Assembly: GCF_002005445.1 (NCBI RefSeq)
Contig: NZ_CP014692.1
Coordinates: 248,001 to 312,000, forward strand
Origin: Acetobacter aceti
Lineage (GTDB): Bacteria; Pseudomonadota; Alphaproteobacteria; Acetobacterales; Acetobacteraceae
DNA length: 64,000 nt
Direction of reading: 5' to 3'
How positions within the stretch are numbered: the stretch's first letter is position 1; every line of letters begins with the position of its first letter. The notes under the pieces are model-generated. The model was given only the letters and a program-made list of their open reading frames with translations. It ran no database searches and was not told where the DNA came from. Position numbers and translations under genes: made by a program. Below are positions 18,032-25,912 of the stretch, in pieces.

Positions 18032-18835
18032 ATGCGCGGGCGGGTTCTGAGCATAGCGGGCAGCGACTCCGGGGGAGGGGCCGGCATTCAGGCGGACATC
18101 AAGGCGATCACCGCGCTTGATGGTTTTGCGATGACGGCGATCGCCGCCCTGACGGCTCAGAACACGCTAGGTGTAGTCGATATTCTTGACGTGCCGCCCG
18201 AATTTCTCCGGACCCAGATCAGATGTGTACTGGACGATATCGGTGCCGATGCGTTCAAGACCGGGATGCTTGGCAGGGCTGAGTGCATTCATGTGGTCGC
18301 GGAAGAAATCAGCCGTTACCGCAAAATCCCCTTCGTTCTTGATCCGGTGATGGTGGCGAAAGGTGGTGCGGCACTGCTTGTTCCGGACGCCATTTCGGCG
18401 CTGATCGATTCTCTTCTGCCGCTCTGTACACTCCTGACACCGAATATCCCCGAAGCTGAAGCGCTTCTTGGCGTGAAGATCGAGACGGCGGAGGACATGA
18501 TCGATGCAGGTCATGCGCTGCGCAGCAAGGGTGTCCCGGCGGTGCTGGTGAAGGGCGGCCATATGAAGGGCCCTCATCTCGCTGACATTCTTGTGGATGG
18601 TGATACGGTCGAGATCTTTACGTCTCAGCGTATTGATACCCGCCATACGCATGGAACGGGCTGCACGCTTGCCAGTGCGATCGCAACGCGGCTTGCACAG
18701 GGACGTTCACTGAGAGACGCCGTGAAGGAAGCTCGCGCCTATCTGATTGGCGCTATTACCCACGCTCCGGGCTACGGGCACGGAGCAGGTCCGCTCGATC
18801 ATGGCGTTACGATTGCCGCGAACTGGAGAGCCTGA
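18032..18835 (+). CDS. thiD: Hydroxymethylpyrimidine/phosphomethylpyrimidine kinase
   Basis: Phosphorylates HMP and HMP-phosphate in thiamine biosynthesis. The 267-aa protein shows the ribokinase-like fold: SIAGSDSGGGAGIQADIKAI at the N-terminus, LDPVMVAKGG, LTPNIPEAEALLG, VLVKGGH and the anion-hole/catalytic HGTGCTLASAIA near residue 208. It follows glmM by three bases and ends before a long hairpin shared with ctrA. Confidence 0.94.
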   Translation: MRGRVLSIAGSDSGGGAGIQADIKAITALDGFAMTAIAALTAQNTLGVVDILDVPPEFLRTQIRCVLDDIGADAFKTGMLGRAECIHVVAEEISRYRKIPFVLDPVMVAKGGAALLVPDAISALIDSLLPLCTLLTPNIPEAEALLGVKIETAEDMIDAGHALRSKGVPAVLVKGGHMKGPHLADILVDGDTVEIFTSQRIDTRHTHGTGCTLASAIATRLAQGRSLRDAVKEARAYLIGAITHAPGYGHGAGPLDHGVTIAANWRA

Positions 18836-18854
18836 ACCGAAAGGCTTGAAAATC

Positions 18855-18898
18855 TGACAGAGTGTTTTTGGTCTGCGGAAGCAGAAAACACTCTGTCA
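18855..18898. terminator. Bidirectional hairpin between thiD and ctrA
   Basis: TGACAGAGTGTTTT (18855-18868) pairs perfectly with AAAACACTCTGTCA (18885-18898); the loop contains its own CTGC/GCAG stem. It separates convergent thiD and ctrA and has T or A runs inside the stem. Confidence 0.7.
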
Positions 18899-18925
18899 AA
18901 TGCGGCGTTCTGACAGGGACGATGC

Positions 18926-19669
18926 TCAGGCTGCGACGATTTCGGGGGTTTCCAGTCGTTCGGAAGCCATTTCGGCTTCGTGTGTGTCCATGCGATGGAA
19001 CTGCTCGCGCAGCATGTAGCCCCGGCCCCATACTGTGGTGATGAGATTGCCTGCGCCAGCCGCCTGAAGCTTTTTCCGCAGCTTGCAGATGAAAACGTCG
19101 ATGATCTTCATCTCCGGTTCATCCATTCCACCATAAAGATGGTTCAGAAACGCATCCTTGGTCAGGACCATTCCCTTGCGCAGCACCAGCAGTTCCAGAA
19201 TGGCGTATTCCTTGCCTGTCAGATGAACAGGAGCCTCATTCACCGTAACTTCCCGGCTATCAAGGCTGAGCTTCAGGGGACCGACACGCAGGGTCGGTTC
19301 GCTGAAGCCCTTGGAACGCCGCAGGATGGCCTGCATCCGGGCCACCAGTTCATCGGGGTCGAAAGGCTTGGTCATGTAATCGTCAGCGCCGATGGAGAAT
19401 GCTTTTACCTTTGCCTGCGGGCGCGTCAGGCCGGACAGGACCACCATCGGGGTTGCGACGCGCGCTGCACGGGCCCGACGGACAACCTCATATCCCTCGA
19501 TATCGGAGAGCATCAGCTCCAGCACGGCGAGGTCGTAATCATAATGCCGGAGCATCTCGACGGCTTCTTCACCAGACTGAACATGATCGACTGTGAAACC
19601 AGCGCCTTTCATGATCTGGGTGATTTCACCGACAGCAGAGAGATCGTCTTCAACGAGCAGAACGCGCAT
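18926..19669 (-). CDS. ctrA: CtrA-family response regulator with Glu at the phosphorylation site
   Basis: In alphaproteobacteria CtrA controls cell-cycle and flagellar genes and is activated by phosphorylation of Asp51. The 247-aa protein (ATG 19669, AAGGGT upstream) has the acidic pocket E7-D8-D9, the Thr/Ser at VVLSG, the conserved Lys in DDYMTKPF and the OmpR-type winged helix with the CtrA hallmark HLYGGMDEPEMKIIDVFICK. Residue 51 is Glu, codon GAG, in YDLAVLELMLSD, where Asp is expected. Divergence from fliI supports a motility role. The C-terminal tail (about 25 residues) is longer than in Caulobacter. A start at 19699 would add ten residues and looks less likely. Confidence 0.92.
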   Translation of the reverse strand: MRVLLVEDDLSAVGEITQIMKGAGFTVDHVQSGEEAVEMLRHYDYDLAVLELMLSDIEGYEVVRRARAARVATPMVVLSGLTRPQAKVKAFSIGADDYMTKPFDPDELVARMQAILRRSKGFSEPTLRVGPLKLSLDSREVTVNEAPVHLTGKEYAILELLVLRKGMVLTKDAFLNHLYGGMDEPEMKIIDVFICKLRKKLQAAGAGNLITTVWGRGYMLREQFHRMDTHEAEMASERLETPEIVAA

Positions 19670-19741
19670 GACAGTAACCCTTGGTTCGTTGTTGACCATT
19701 AGTTACCACCTTGGGTTGTATTGGTCTACGGAAATTTCACG

Positions 19742-19756
19742 TAAAGATTGTATAAA
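19742..19756. promoter_or_regulatory. Candidate CtrA-like half-site pair
   Basis: TAAA-N7-TAAA (on the other strand TTTA-N7-TTTA) lies in the divergent ctrA/fliI gap. The spacing equals the CtrA consensus TTAA-N7-TTAA but each half has one mismatch, so this is only a weak candidate for autoregulation or fliI control. Confidence 0.2.
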
Positions 19757-19854
19757 GATTCTTGGATGCCATCATAAACCCGTAAATTGTCTTTTTTTTT
19801 ATCTATTTGCCTCAGAAAGTGGGGATATCGAATGGCCTCAGCCGGAGAACTCTT

Positions 19855-21264
19855 ATGAAACCGGATTTCCTCGCGCAGGTTAACGCAACCTGTGCGGGCA
19901 TTCCTGCCGCCATTGCGACCGGGCATATCACTTCCCTGTCCGGCCTTGCCGTGACAGTCGCGGGACTCGGGAGTCTCGCGTCAGTCGGGGACCGTGTATC
20001 GCTGATGCGACGTAACGGCGCTTCGATTCCTGCGGAAATTATTGGATTTTCCGCCAGTCATGCGCATGCCATGGCGTTCGGCAGTCTTGATGGACTCGCC
20101 AGCGGAAACGAGGTCCGGTTTCCTGTCTTTCTTGGATCACGGACACCGAAACCGGGGGGAAGCCTTTCTGTTTCAGACGGATGGATCGGGCGGATCATTG
20201 ATCCGCTCGGACGTCCTCTCGACGGCAAGGGGCCATTGCCACCGGGGTCTGTGACCCGTCCGGTGCGCACGTCCCCGCCGGATGCAACGCTGCGGGCCCG
20301 TCTGGGACCGAGACTCGATCTTGGCGTCCGGGCCATGAACCTCTTCACGACCTGTCGGGAGGGCCAGAGACTCGGGCTTTTCGCGGGGTCTGGCGTGGGG
20401 AAATCCACGCTGATGTCGATGCTGGCCCGTAATACGGCCTGCGATGTGGCCGTGATTTCCCTCGTCGGGGAACGGGGACGGGAAGTCCGGGAGTTTGTCG
20501 AGGACGATCTGGGGCCGGAAGGGCTCGCCCGTTCGGTCGTGATCGTCGCAACCTCGGATTCACCTCCGCTCATGCGACGGGAAGCAGCTTACGCGGCCCT
20601 TGCTGTCGCCGAATATTTTCGGGATGAAGGCAAGTCGGCGCTCCTGCTGATGGATAGCGTCACCCGTTTCTGTCAGGCGCTGCGCGAAATCGGCCTGTCG
20701 GTTGGTGAGCCTCCGGCCACACGAGGTTATCCTCCCTCGGTCTTCGCCGAACTGCCCCGGCTTCTGGAGCGGGCCGGACCCGGCATTGTGCGTCCCGATG
20801 GGTCCGCCGGACAGATTTCCGCTCTTTTTTCGGTTCTTGTGGAAGGTGATGACCAGAACGAACCGGTCGCTGACGCGGTGCGAGGCATTCTGGATGGGCA
20901 TCTGGTGCTGGATCGCCGTATCGCGGAGACAGGCCGTTATCCGGCTATCGATATCCTGCGCTCGCTGTCCCGTACTGTTCCGGGCTGCAATTCCGAAGAT
21001 GAAAACGCGCTGACCCGTCGCGCCCGGGCCATTCTCGCTACTTATGCCGAGATGGCCGACATGATCCGGCTCGGAGCCTATCGTCCCGGCGCCGATGCGA
21101 AAGTTGATGAAGCCATCAAACTTCGGCCAGCCATTGAGTCCGTCCTTTCACAGGGACGCCATGAGCGCTGCACGCTGGACGAGAGCTTTGCAGCCTTGAG
21201 AGATGCGCTCGCAGAAATCCCTGTTCAGGAGAACTCGGTCGCGGCCGCCAGGGCCGTTTCCTGA
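19855..21264 (+). CDS. fliI: Flagellar protein export ATPase FliI
   Basis: The hexameric ATPase at the base of the flagellar type III export apparatus. From ATG 19855 (GGAGAACTCTT before it) the protein is 469 aa. It shows the Walker A GLFAGSGVGKST (about 174-185), a Walker B SALLLMDSVTRF near 260, the family stretch GEPPATRGYPPSVFAELPRL, and DGHLVLDRRIAETGRYPAIDIL. It is divergent from ctrA and followed 38 bp later by fliJ, so flagellar export genes begin here. The rest of the flagellar cluster is not in the window. Confidence 0.94.
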   Translation: MKPDFLAQVNATCAGIPAAIATGHITSLSGLAVTVAGLGSLASVGDRVSLMRRNGASIPAEIIGFSASHAHAMAFGSLDGLASGNEVRFPVFLGSRTPKPGGSLSVSDGWIGRIIDPLGRPLDGKGPLPPGSVTRPVRTSPPDATLRARLGPRLDLGVRAMNLFTTCREGQRLGLFAGSGVGKSTLMSMLARNTACDVAVISLVGERGREVREFVEDDLGPEGLARSVVIVATSDSPPLMRREAAYAALAVAEYFRDEGKSALLLMDSVTRFCQALREIGLSVGEPPATRGYPPSVFAELPRLLERAGPGIVRPDGSAGQISALFSVLVEGDDQNEPVADAVRGILDGHLVLDRRIAETGRYPAIDILRSLSRTVPGCNSEDENALTRRARAILATYAEMADMIRLGAYRPGADAKVDEAIKLRPAIESVLSQGRHERCTLDESFAALRDALAEIPVQENSVAAARAVS

Positions 21265-21302
21265 TCATCTGACGTAACTTCCCCCAGACCGAGAACAGTC
21301 CA

Positions 21303-21737
21303 ATGCCCTCTTCACCGCTTGATTCCCTCCTGAAAATCAGAAAACAGGAACTTGATGAAGCCAAGAAACTGCTTTCGGAGGCATTGGCGCGCGCCATGAC
21401 GACTTCTGACGCCGTAAAGGCGGCGGAGCAGAACATGGTGCGGGAGAGGGACATAGCCCTGGATTTTTCGGCCGATGATCAGGTGGTCGAGGCCTATTCC
21501 CGGTGGCTGCCGATCGGGCGTATCGCTCTCGATAAGGCGCGCCTGAGTGAACAGGATGCCGCCATGGAGGTGGAAGCCTGTCGCACACGGGTCAATATGG
21601 CGCGTTCGGCTCTTGAAGCTGCTGAGAAACTGGCGGAAATCCGGGCGAAAGAGCAGCAGGAACTGGCGCAGAAAAAGGAACAGGCCATGTTGGATGATCT
21701 CGCCATGCGTCGCGCCACGCAGAGGAAGCCAGACTGA
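21303..21737 (+). CDS. fliJ: FliJ-like flagellar export coiled-coil protein
   Basis: A 144-aa protein that is almost entirely charged alpha-helix with coiled-coil periodicity (LDSLLKIRKQELDEAKKLL, then EAAEKLAEIRAKEQQELAQK). Size, composition and position right after fliI match FliJ, which bridges FliI to the export gate. FliJ sequences are poorly conserved, so the name rests mainly on synteny. Confidence 0.75.
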   Translation: MPSSPLDSLLKIRKQELDEAKKLLSEALARAMTTSDAVKAAEQNMVRERDIALDFSADDQVVEAYSRWLPIGRIALDKARLSEQDAAMEVEACRTRVNMARSALEAAEKLAEIRAKEQQELAQKKEQAMLDDLAMRRATQRKPD

Positions 21738-21938
21738 CAGAATCTCATTTGCCGGATCAGCAATACAGCGCCCGGCCATCTTCAGGCTTTCTGCAAGAGC
21801 CTTGCTCCAGCGCGGAGGCGCGTGGAGCGCCTTCTGTCCCATAAGGCGTCATTTGCAGCAGAAAGATCGTGACAGGAGCACAGAGACACAGGAAACAGGG
21901 AGTTTCTTCTGTCCCTGGTAACCATCCGGATTCTGTTC

Positions 21939-22397
21939 ATGACCGCCCTTTCGCTGAACACCCGGTCCGAGACCGAGGCTCTTGCCCGCAGACTGGCCGG
22001 TCTGGCCCGCCCCGGGGACGCCATTCTGCTCTCCGGTCCACTGGGAGCGGGGAAAAGCGTTTTTGCGAGAGCCTTTCTCCGCAGCCTATGTCATGATCCG
22101 ACGCTGGATGTCCCCAGCCCCACCTTTACACTCGTGCAGTCCTACGACTCGCCGCAAGGTGAGGTGGCGCATTTCGATCTCTGGCGGTTGCAGGGGCCGG
22201 AAGCACTGGAAGAACTGGGGTGGGAAGATGCCCGCACAGGAATCGTGCTGGTTGAATGGCCGGAGCGTCTGGAAGACCTCACGCCGCCTGACGCCCTGCA
22301 TGTCACGCTGAAACCACGTCCCATCGCCGGGCAGGATTCTGATGCGGAAGATCTGCCCCGTGAAGCTGTGCTGACAGGATGGGCGGACCGCCTGTGA
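21939..22397 (+). CDS. tsaE: tRNA t6A biosynthesis ATPase TsaE
   Basis: TsaE is the ATPase partner of TsaB/TsaD in threonylcarbamoyladenosine synthesis on ANN-decoding tRNAs. The 152-aa protein has Walker A LLSGPLGAGKSVFARAFLR, the VPSPTFTLVQSY motif and HFDLWRLQGPEALEELGWED, all family hallmarks. addB follows after about 55 bp. In many alphaproteobacteria a kinase and a nucleotidyltransferase (amgK/murU-like) sit between tsaE and addB; they are absent here. Confidence 0.93.
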   Translation: MTALSLNTRSETEALARRLAGLARPGDAILLSGPLGAGKSVFARAFLRSLCHDPTLDVPSPTFTLVQSYDSPQGEVAHFDLWRLQGPEALEELGWEDARTGIVLVEWPERLEDLTPPDALHVTLKPRPIAGQDSDAEDLPREAVLTGWADRL

Positions 22398-22452
22398 ATG
22401 GCTGGATGGTGGCACCCTTGCAGCTCTCTTTTTCACGGACCATCCTTCCCCG

Positions 22453-25400
22453 ATGAACGCTTCTTCTGCTCCGGGCCTCGCCACGATCCCCGCGCACCTG
22501 CGCTTTCTTGATGAAATTGCGGCACGTTGGACCGCTGGGGTGGAGGAAGACCCAGAACGGATCGGTGATGGCGCTCTTGTCCTGCCCGGTCGCCGCGCTG
22601 CCCGCGCCCTGACGGAAGCGTTTCTCCGGCAGGCCGATGGACGCGCCATTCTGCTGCCCCGTATCATTCCGATCGGTGGACTGGATGAAGCGGAAACAGC
22701 GCTTGCCAGCCCTGATGCCCTGCTGCTGCCCCCCGCCGTGCCGCCCATGCGTCGGCTCGCCATCCTGACGCGGCTTGTGCTTCAGGCGGAAACGGCTTTC
22801 GGAACGCGTCCGATGCTCGATCAGGCATGGCCTCTGGCCGGTGCGCTGGCGGACCTGATGGATGAAGCCGAGCGTTCGGGCATCACTCTCGCGGAAGCAT
22901 TGCCGGATGCTGTCGACGAGAGTTTCGCCATTCACTGGCAGGCGACTCTCAAATTCCTCGGCATCATCACCAGCGTCTGGCCTGCGTGGCTGCAGGAACA
23001 GGGAATGATGAATCCTGTCGCACGCCAGATCGCGCTGCTGGATGCGCAGGCGGACTACTGGGCGCATCAGGTGGACGGGACGGCCCGTCTCTGGGCCGTT
23101 GGCTTTACTGATGCGTTGCCGTCCACCGTCAATGCGCTTCGGGGAGTGCTGCATCATCCACAGGGGCGGCTGGTCATTCCCGGCCTTGATCGTGAGATGG
23201 ATGACGAGACGTTCGCCACGCTTCCGGACGGCCATCCGCAGGCCGGCCTGTCACGGCTTCTGGCCAGTCTCGAGGCCCGTCGCGACGATGTGGAGACATG
23301 GCCTTCCATTCTGTCCGACGACGAAAGCCGCGCGGTTCTCGCCGCCCGCACCCTGACCATCGCCCGGGCCCTGCTGCCCGCCGCAGCCTTGTCAGACTGG
23401 GCGGCCAATCCTGAACGGGGCGAATGCGCCGGTCTGCATCGTCTTGCCTGCGCTGATCAGCAGGAGGAAGCCGCCGCTATCGCACTGATCCTGAGAGCGG
23501 GAATCGAGCAGAAGAACAGGCGGGTCGCCCTGGTCACCCCGGACCGCGCACTGGCGGGGCGGGTCGCCGCCGAACTGGCTCGCTGGGGTGTTCTCGCCGA
23601 TGACAGTGCGGGAGAACTGCTCATCACCACGCCCACCGCGGTTCTGCTGCGACTGCTGGCTCAGGCGGTGGACCAGGATCTCGCTCCGGTATCGCTTCTG
23701 GCTTTGCTGAAACATCCTCTCGTTGCATGCGGCATGTCACCCGGCACGGCCCGTGCCTCCGCCCGTCTGCTGGAACGCCAGCTTCTGCGTGGACCTGCGC
23801 CTGCACCGGGAATCGACGGCCTGCGTCTGCTTCTGCTGGAGAAGCAGAAGAAAGAAGGGGTCTCGCTTGATGGCGTCTCGGCGGATCGGCCTGATGAGCC
23901 GCAGCCTCTCGACCTTTTCCTGACCGCGATGGAGCGTTGCCTTGCCCCCGCACTGGAAAGCGCCCGTGAGGAACGGACCCTGCCGGATCAGCTTACGGCG
24001 CTGCTCGAGGCAGCGGAGGCGCTGACCAGCACCGATGATACGCCGGGTGCGGACAAACTCTGGCGTGGTGAGGATGGAAACGCGCTGGCTCGTCGTTTCT
24101 CCGATCTCCTGACTGCCACCGATGTCCTGCCGCCGCAGCCGTGGGCCGTTCTTGACGGATTGCTGGCTGCCGTCTTTACCGAAGAGCGCGTGCAGAGTCG
24201 TCGGGCGCTGAGAGGACGGGGCGAGGCGACCATCACACTTCATCCCCGCGTGTTTATCTGGGGTCTGGCCGAAGCGCGTCTCCAGACTGTCGATCTTATG
24301 GTGCTGGGCGGACTGGTCGAGGGAGTCTGGCCTCCCGCAACCGATCCCGGCCCGTGGCTCAGCCGTCCCATGCGGGCGCGTGTCGGGCTGCCTTCTCCAG
24401 AGCAGGCCATCGGGCAGGCGGCGCATGATTTCGCGTCCTGCCTGTCGTCCGCCCCGGACATCGTTCTGTCCACACCGGGGCGTCGGGATGGCGCGCCCGC
24501 TGTTCCAGCCCGCTGGCTGGTGAGGCTGGACGCCTTTCTTGCCGGGAGAGGACAGAAACTGGTCGAGCACCCGGCGCAGTCATGGCTGTCGCAGATTGAT
24601 CGGCCCAACGGCGCCGCCCAGCCTGTCGCCGCTCCAGAGCCGAGACCTCCCGTCAACAAGCGTCCCCGGCGACTGAGTGTCACCGAGATCGAGACATGGA
24701 TGCGTGACCCGTACGCCATCTATGCCCGGCATGTTCTGAATCTGCGGCCGCTCGACCCGCTGGAGCAGTCTGTCGATGCGTCCGACTACGGGATGCTGGT
24801 GCACGGTGCGCTCGACATATGGTTTCGCGAGCACGGCGCGGACTGGCCGCATGATCCTGTCGTGTCCCTGCGCAGGGCGTTTCTCGATAGTCTGGACGCC
24901 ACCAGTCTGCGCCCGGCCCTCGCCTCGTGGTGGCGGCCTCGTCTGCTCCGTATTGCCGACTGGGTTGCGCAGGCTGAAGCCGCCCGACGGGAAAGCGCCT
25001 CGCCGCGCGCCATTCTGACGGAAGTCAAAGGTCGCGCCACCATTACGGATGTGCCGGGTGGCGCCTTCACCCTGACGGGGCGCGCTGACCGGATTGATCT
25101 GTTTGGCGACGGGAAGATGGCTCTGCTCGATTACAAGACCGGCACCGTGCCTTCCACGAAGGAGGTGATCGCCGGATGGAGTCCTCAGCTTCCACTGGAA
25201 GCGGCCATGCTGACACTGGGGGCGTTTCCGGAGGCGACGAAACATTTTTCTGCCGACGAGAGCAGCCGTTCTGAAGTCGGCGACCTGATCTACTGGCGTC
25301 TGACCGGCGGTGCGGAACCGGGGTCAGAAACGGTGGTGAAAAGCAGGGAGATCAGTATCGCGGATCTCGCCCGGCAGGCCTGGGAGAATCTGCGCCAGCG

Positions 25401-25536
25401 TGTGGAGGCTTATGATAGCAAGGCGCAGCCTTATCTTTCACATCCTCATCCCGGCAAGCCGCCGCGTTTCGCAGACTATGCCCAGCTTGCCCGCGTGACG
25501 GAATGGAGCACGGCTCGGGAGGAGGGGGGAGAATGA
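22453..25536 (+). CDS. addB: AddB, double-strand break repair nuclease subunit (alphaproteobacterial type)
   Basis: AddB works with AddA to unwind and resect DNA ends for RecA loading. The 1027-aa protein has an N-terminal inactivated helicase-like region (VLPGRRAARALTEAFLRQAD onward, no intact Walker A) and a C-terminal PD-(D/E)XK nuclease: FTLTGRADRIDLF then MALLDYKTGTVPSTKEVIAG near residues 870-915, with catalytic Asp and Lys in LLDYKTG. Length fits alphaproteobacterial AddB. It is followed by addA on the same strand, but a 376-bp gap with a palindromic repeat lies between, which is unusual for a pair normally adjacent or overlapping. Confidence 0.93.
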   Translation: MNASSAPGLATIPAHLRFLDEIAARWTAGVEEDPERIGDGALVLPGRRAARALTEAFLRQADGRAILLPRIIPIGGLDEAETALASPDALLLPPAVPPMRRLAILTRLVLQAETAFGTRPMLDQAWPLAGALADLMDEAERSGITLAEALPDAVDESFAIHWQATLKFLGIITSVWPAWLQEQGMMNPVARQIALLDAQADYWAHQVDGTARLWAVGFTDALPSTVNALRGVLHHPQGRLVIPGLDREMDDETFATLPDGHPQAGLSRLLASLEARRDDVETWPSILSDDESRAVLAARTLTIARALLPAAALSDWAANPERGECAGLHRLACADQQEEAAAIALILRAGIEQKNRRVALVTPDRALAGRVAAELARWGVLADDSAGELLITTPTAVLLRLLAQAVDQDLAPVSLLALLKHPLVACGMSPGTARASARLLERQLLRGPAPAPGIDGLRLLLLEKQKKEGVSLDGVSADRPDEPQPLDLFLTAMERCLAPALESAREERTLPDQLTALLEAAEALTSTDDTPGADKLWRGEDGNALARRFSDLLTATDVLPPQPWAVLDGLLAAVFTEERVQSRRALRGRGEATITLHPRVFIWGLAEARLQTVDLMVLGGLVEGVWPPATDPGPWLSRPMRARVGLPSPEQAIGQAAHDFASCLSSAPDIVLSTPGRRDGAPAVPARWLVRLDAFLAGRGQKLVEHPAQSWLSQIDRPNGAAQPVAAPEPRPPVNKRPRRLSVTEIETWMRDPYAIYARHVLNLRPLDPLEQSVDASDYGMLVHGALDIWFREHGADWPHDPVVSLRRAFLDSLDATSLRPALASWWRPRLLRIADWVAQAEAARRESASPRAILTEVKGRATITDVPGGAFTLTGRADRIDLFGDGKMALLDYKTGTVPSTKEVIAGWSPQLPLEAAMLTLGAFPEATKHFSADESSRSEVGDLIYWRLTGGAEPGSETVVKSREISIADLARQAWENLRQRVEAYDSKAQPYLSHPHPGKPPRFADYAQLARVTEWSTAREEGGE

Positions 25537-25602
25537 ATACCGCCCCGCTTCTGTTTATGGCTGAGCTGTTTGAGAGCCCATCCGGAATCGGGATGGCCGG
25601 TT

Positions 25603-25791
25603 CAGGGGGCGTTACCCCGAACTCCACGCAGGGACACAGTCTCTGTGATCCCGACCTGTCTTTCAGGGCGGAAGAGAGGAAGGGGAGAGACGTGGCCTGC
25701 CCTCTGTCGTCTGCACCCCACGCGAAAGCCACTCCTCGGACGTCGGTGGTCCTGATTATGGAGCGTTCCAAAGGAAGTCCGGGCTCTGCCC
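25603..25791. repeat. Double-hairpin interspersed repeat, inverted pair
   Basis: A diverged forward copy at 25603-25656 (CAGGGGGCGTTACCCCGAAC, then CAGGGACACAGTCTCTGTG and GATCCCGACC) is followed by an inverted, more decayed copy at about 25765-25791 (AAAGGAAGTCCGGGCTCTGC). It occupies the addB-addA gap. It belongs to the same family as 4606-4718 and 53401-53451. Confidence 0.65.
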
Positions 25792-25912
25792 ACATCCCGA
25801 AGGGGGCGTGGACCCGTTCATCCCGGTTGCTTTCTCAATTATCGGTTTCCAGAGGCACACGCTTTTGCCGGTCAAAAGCAGCGCCGCCTGAGAAACGCAT
25901 GAGGTTGTCGGC

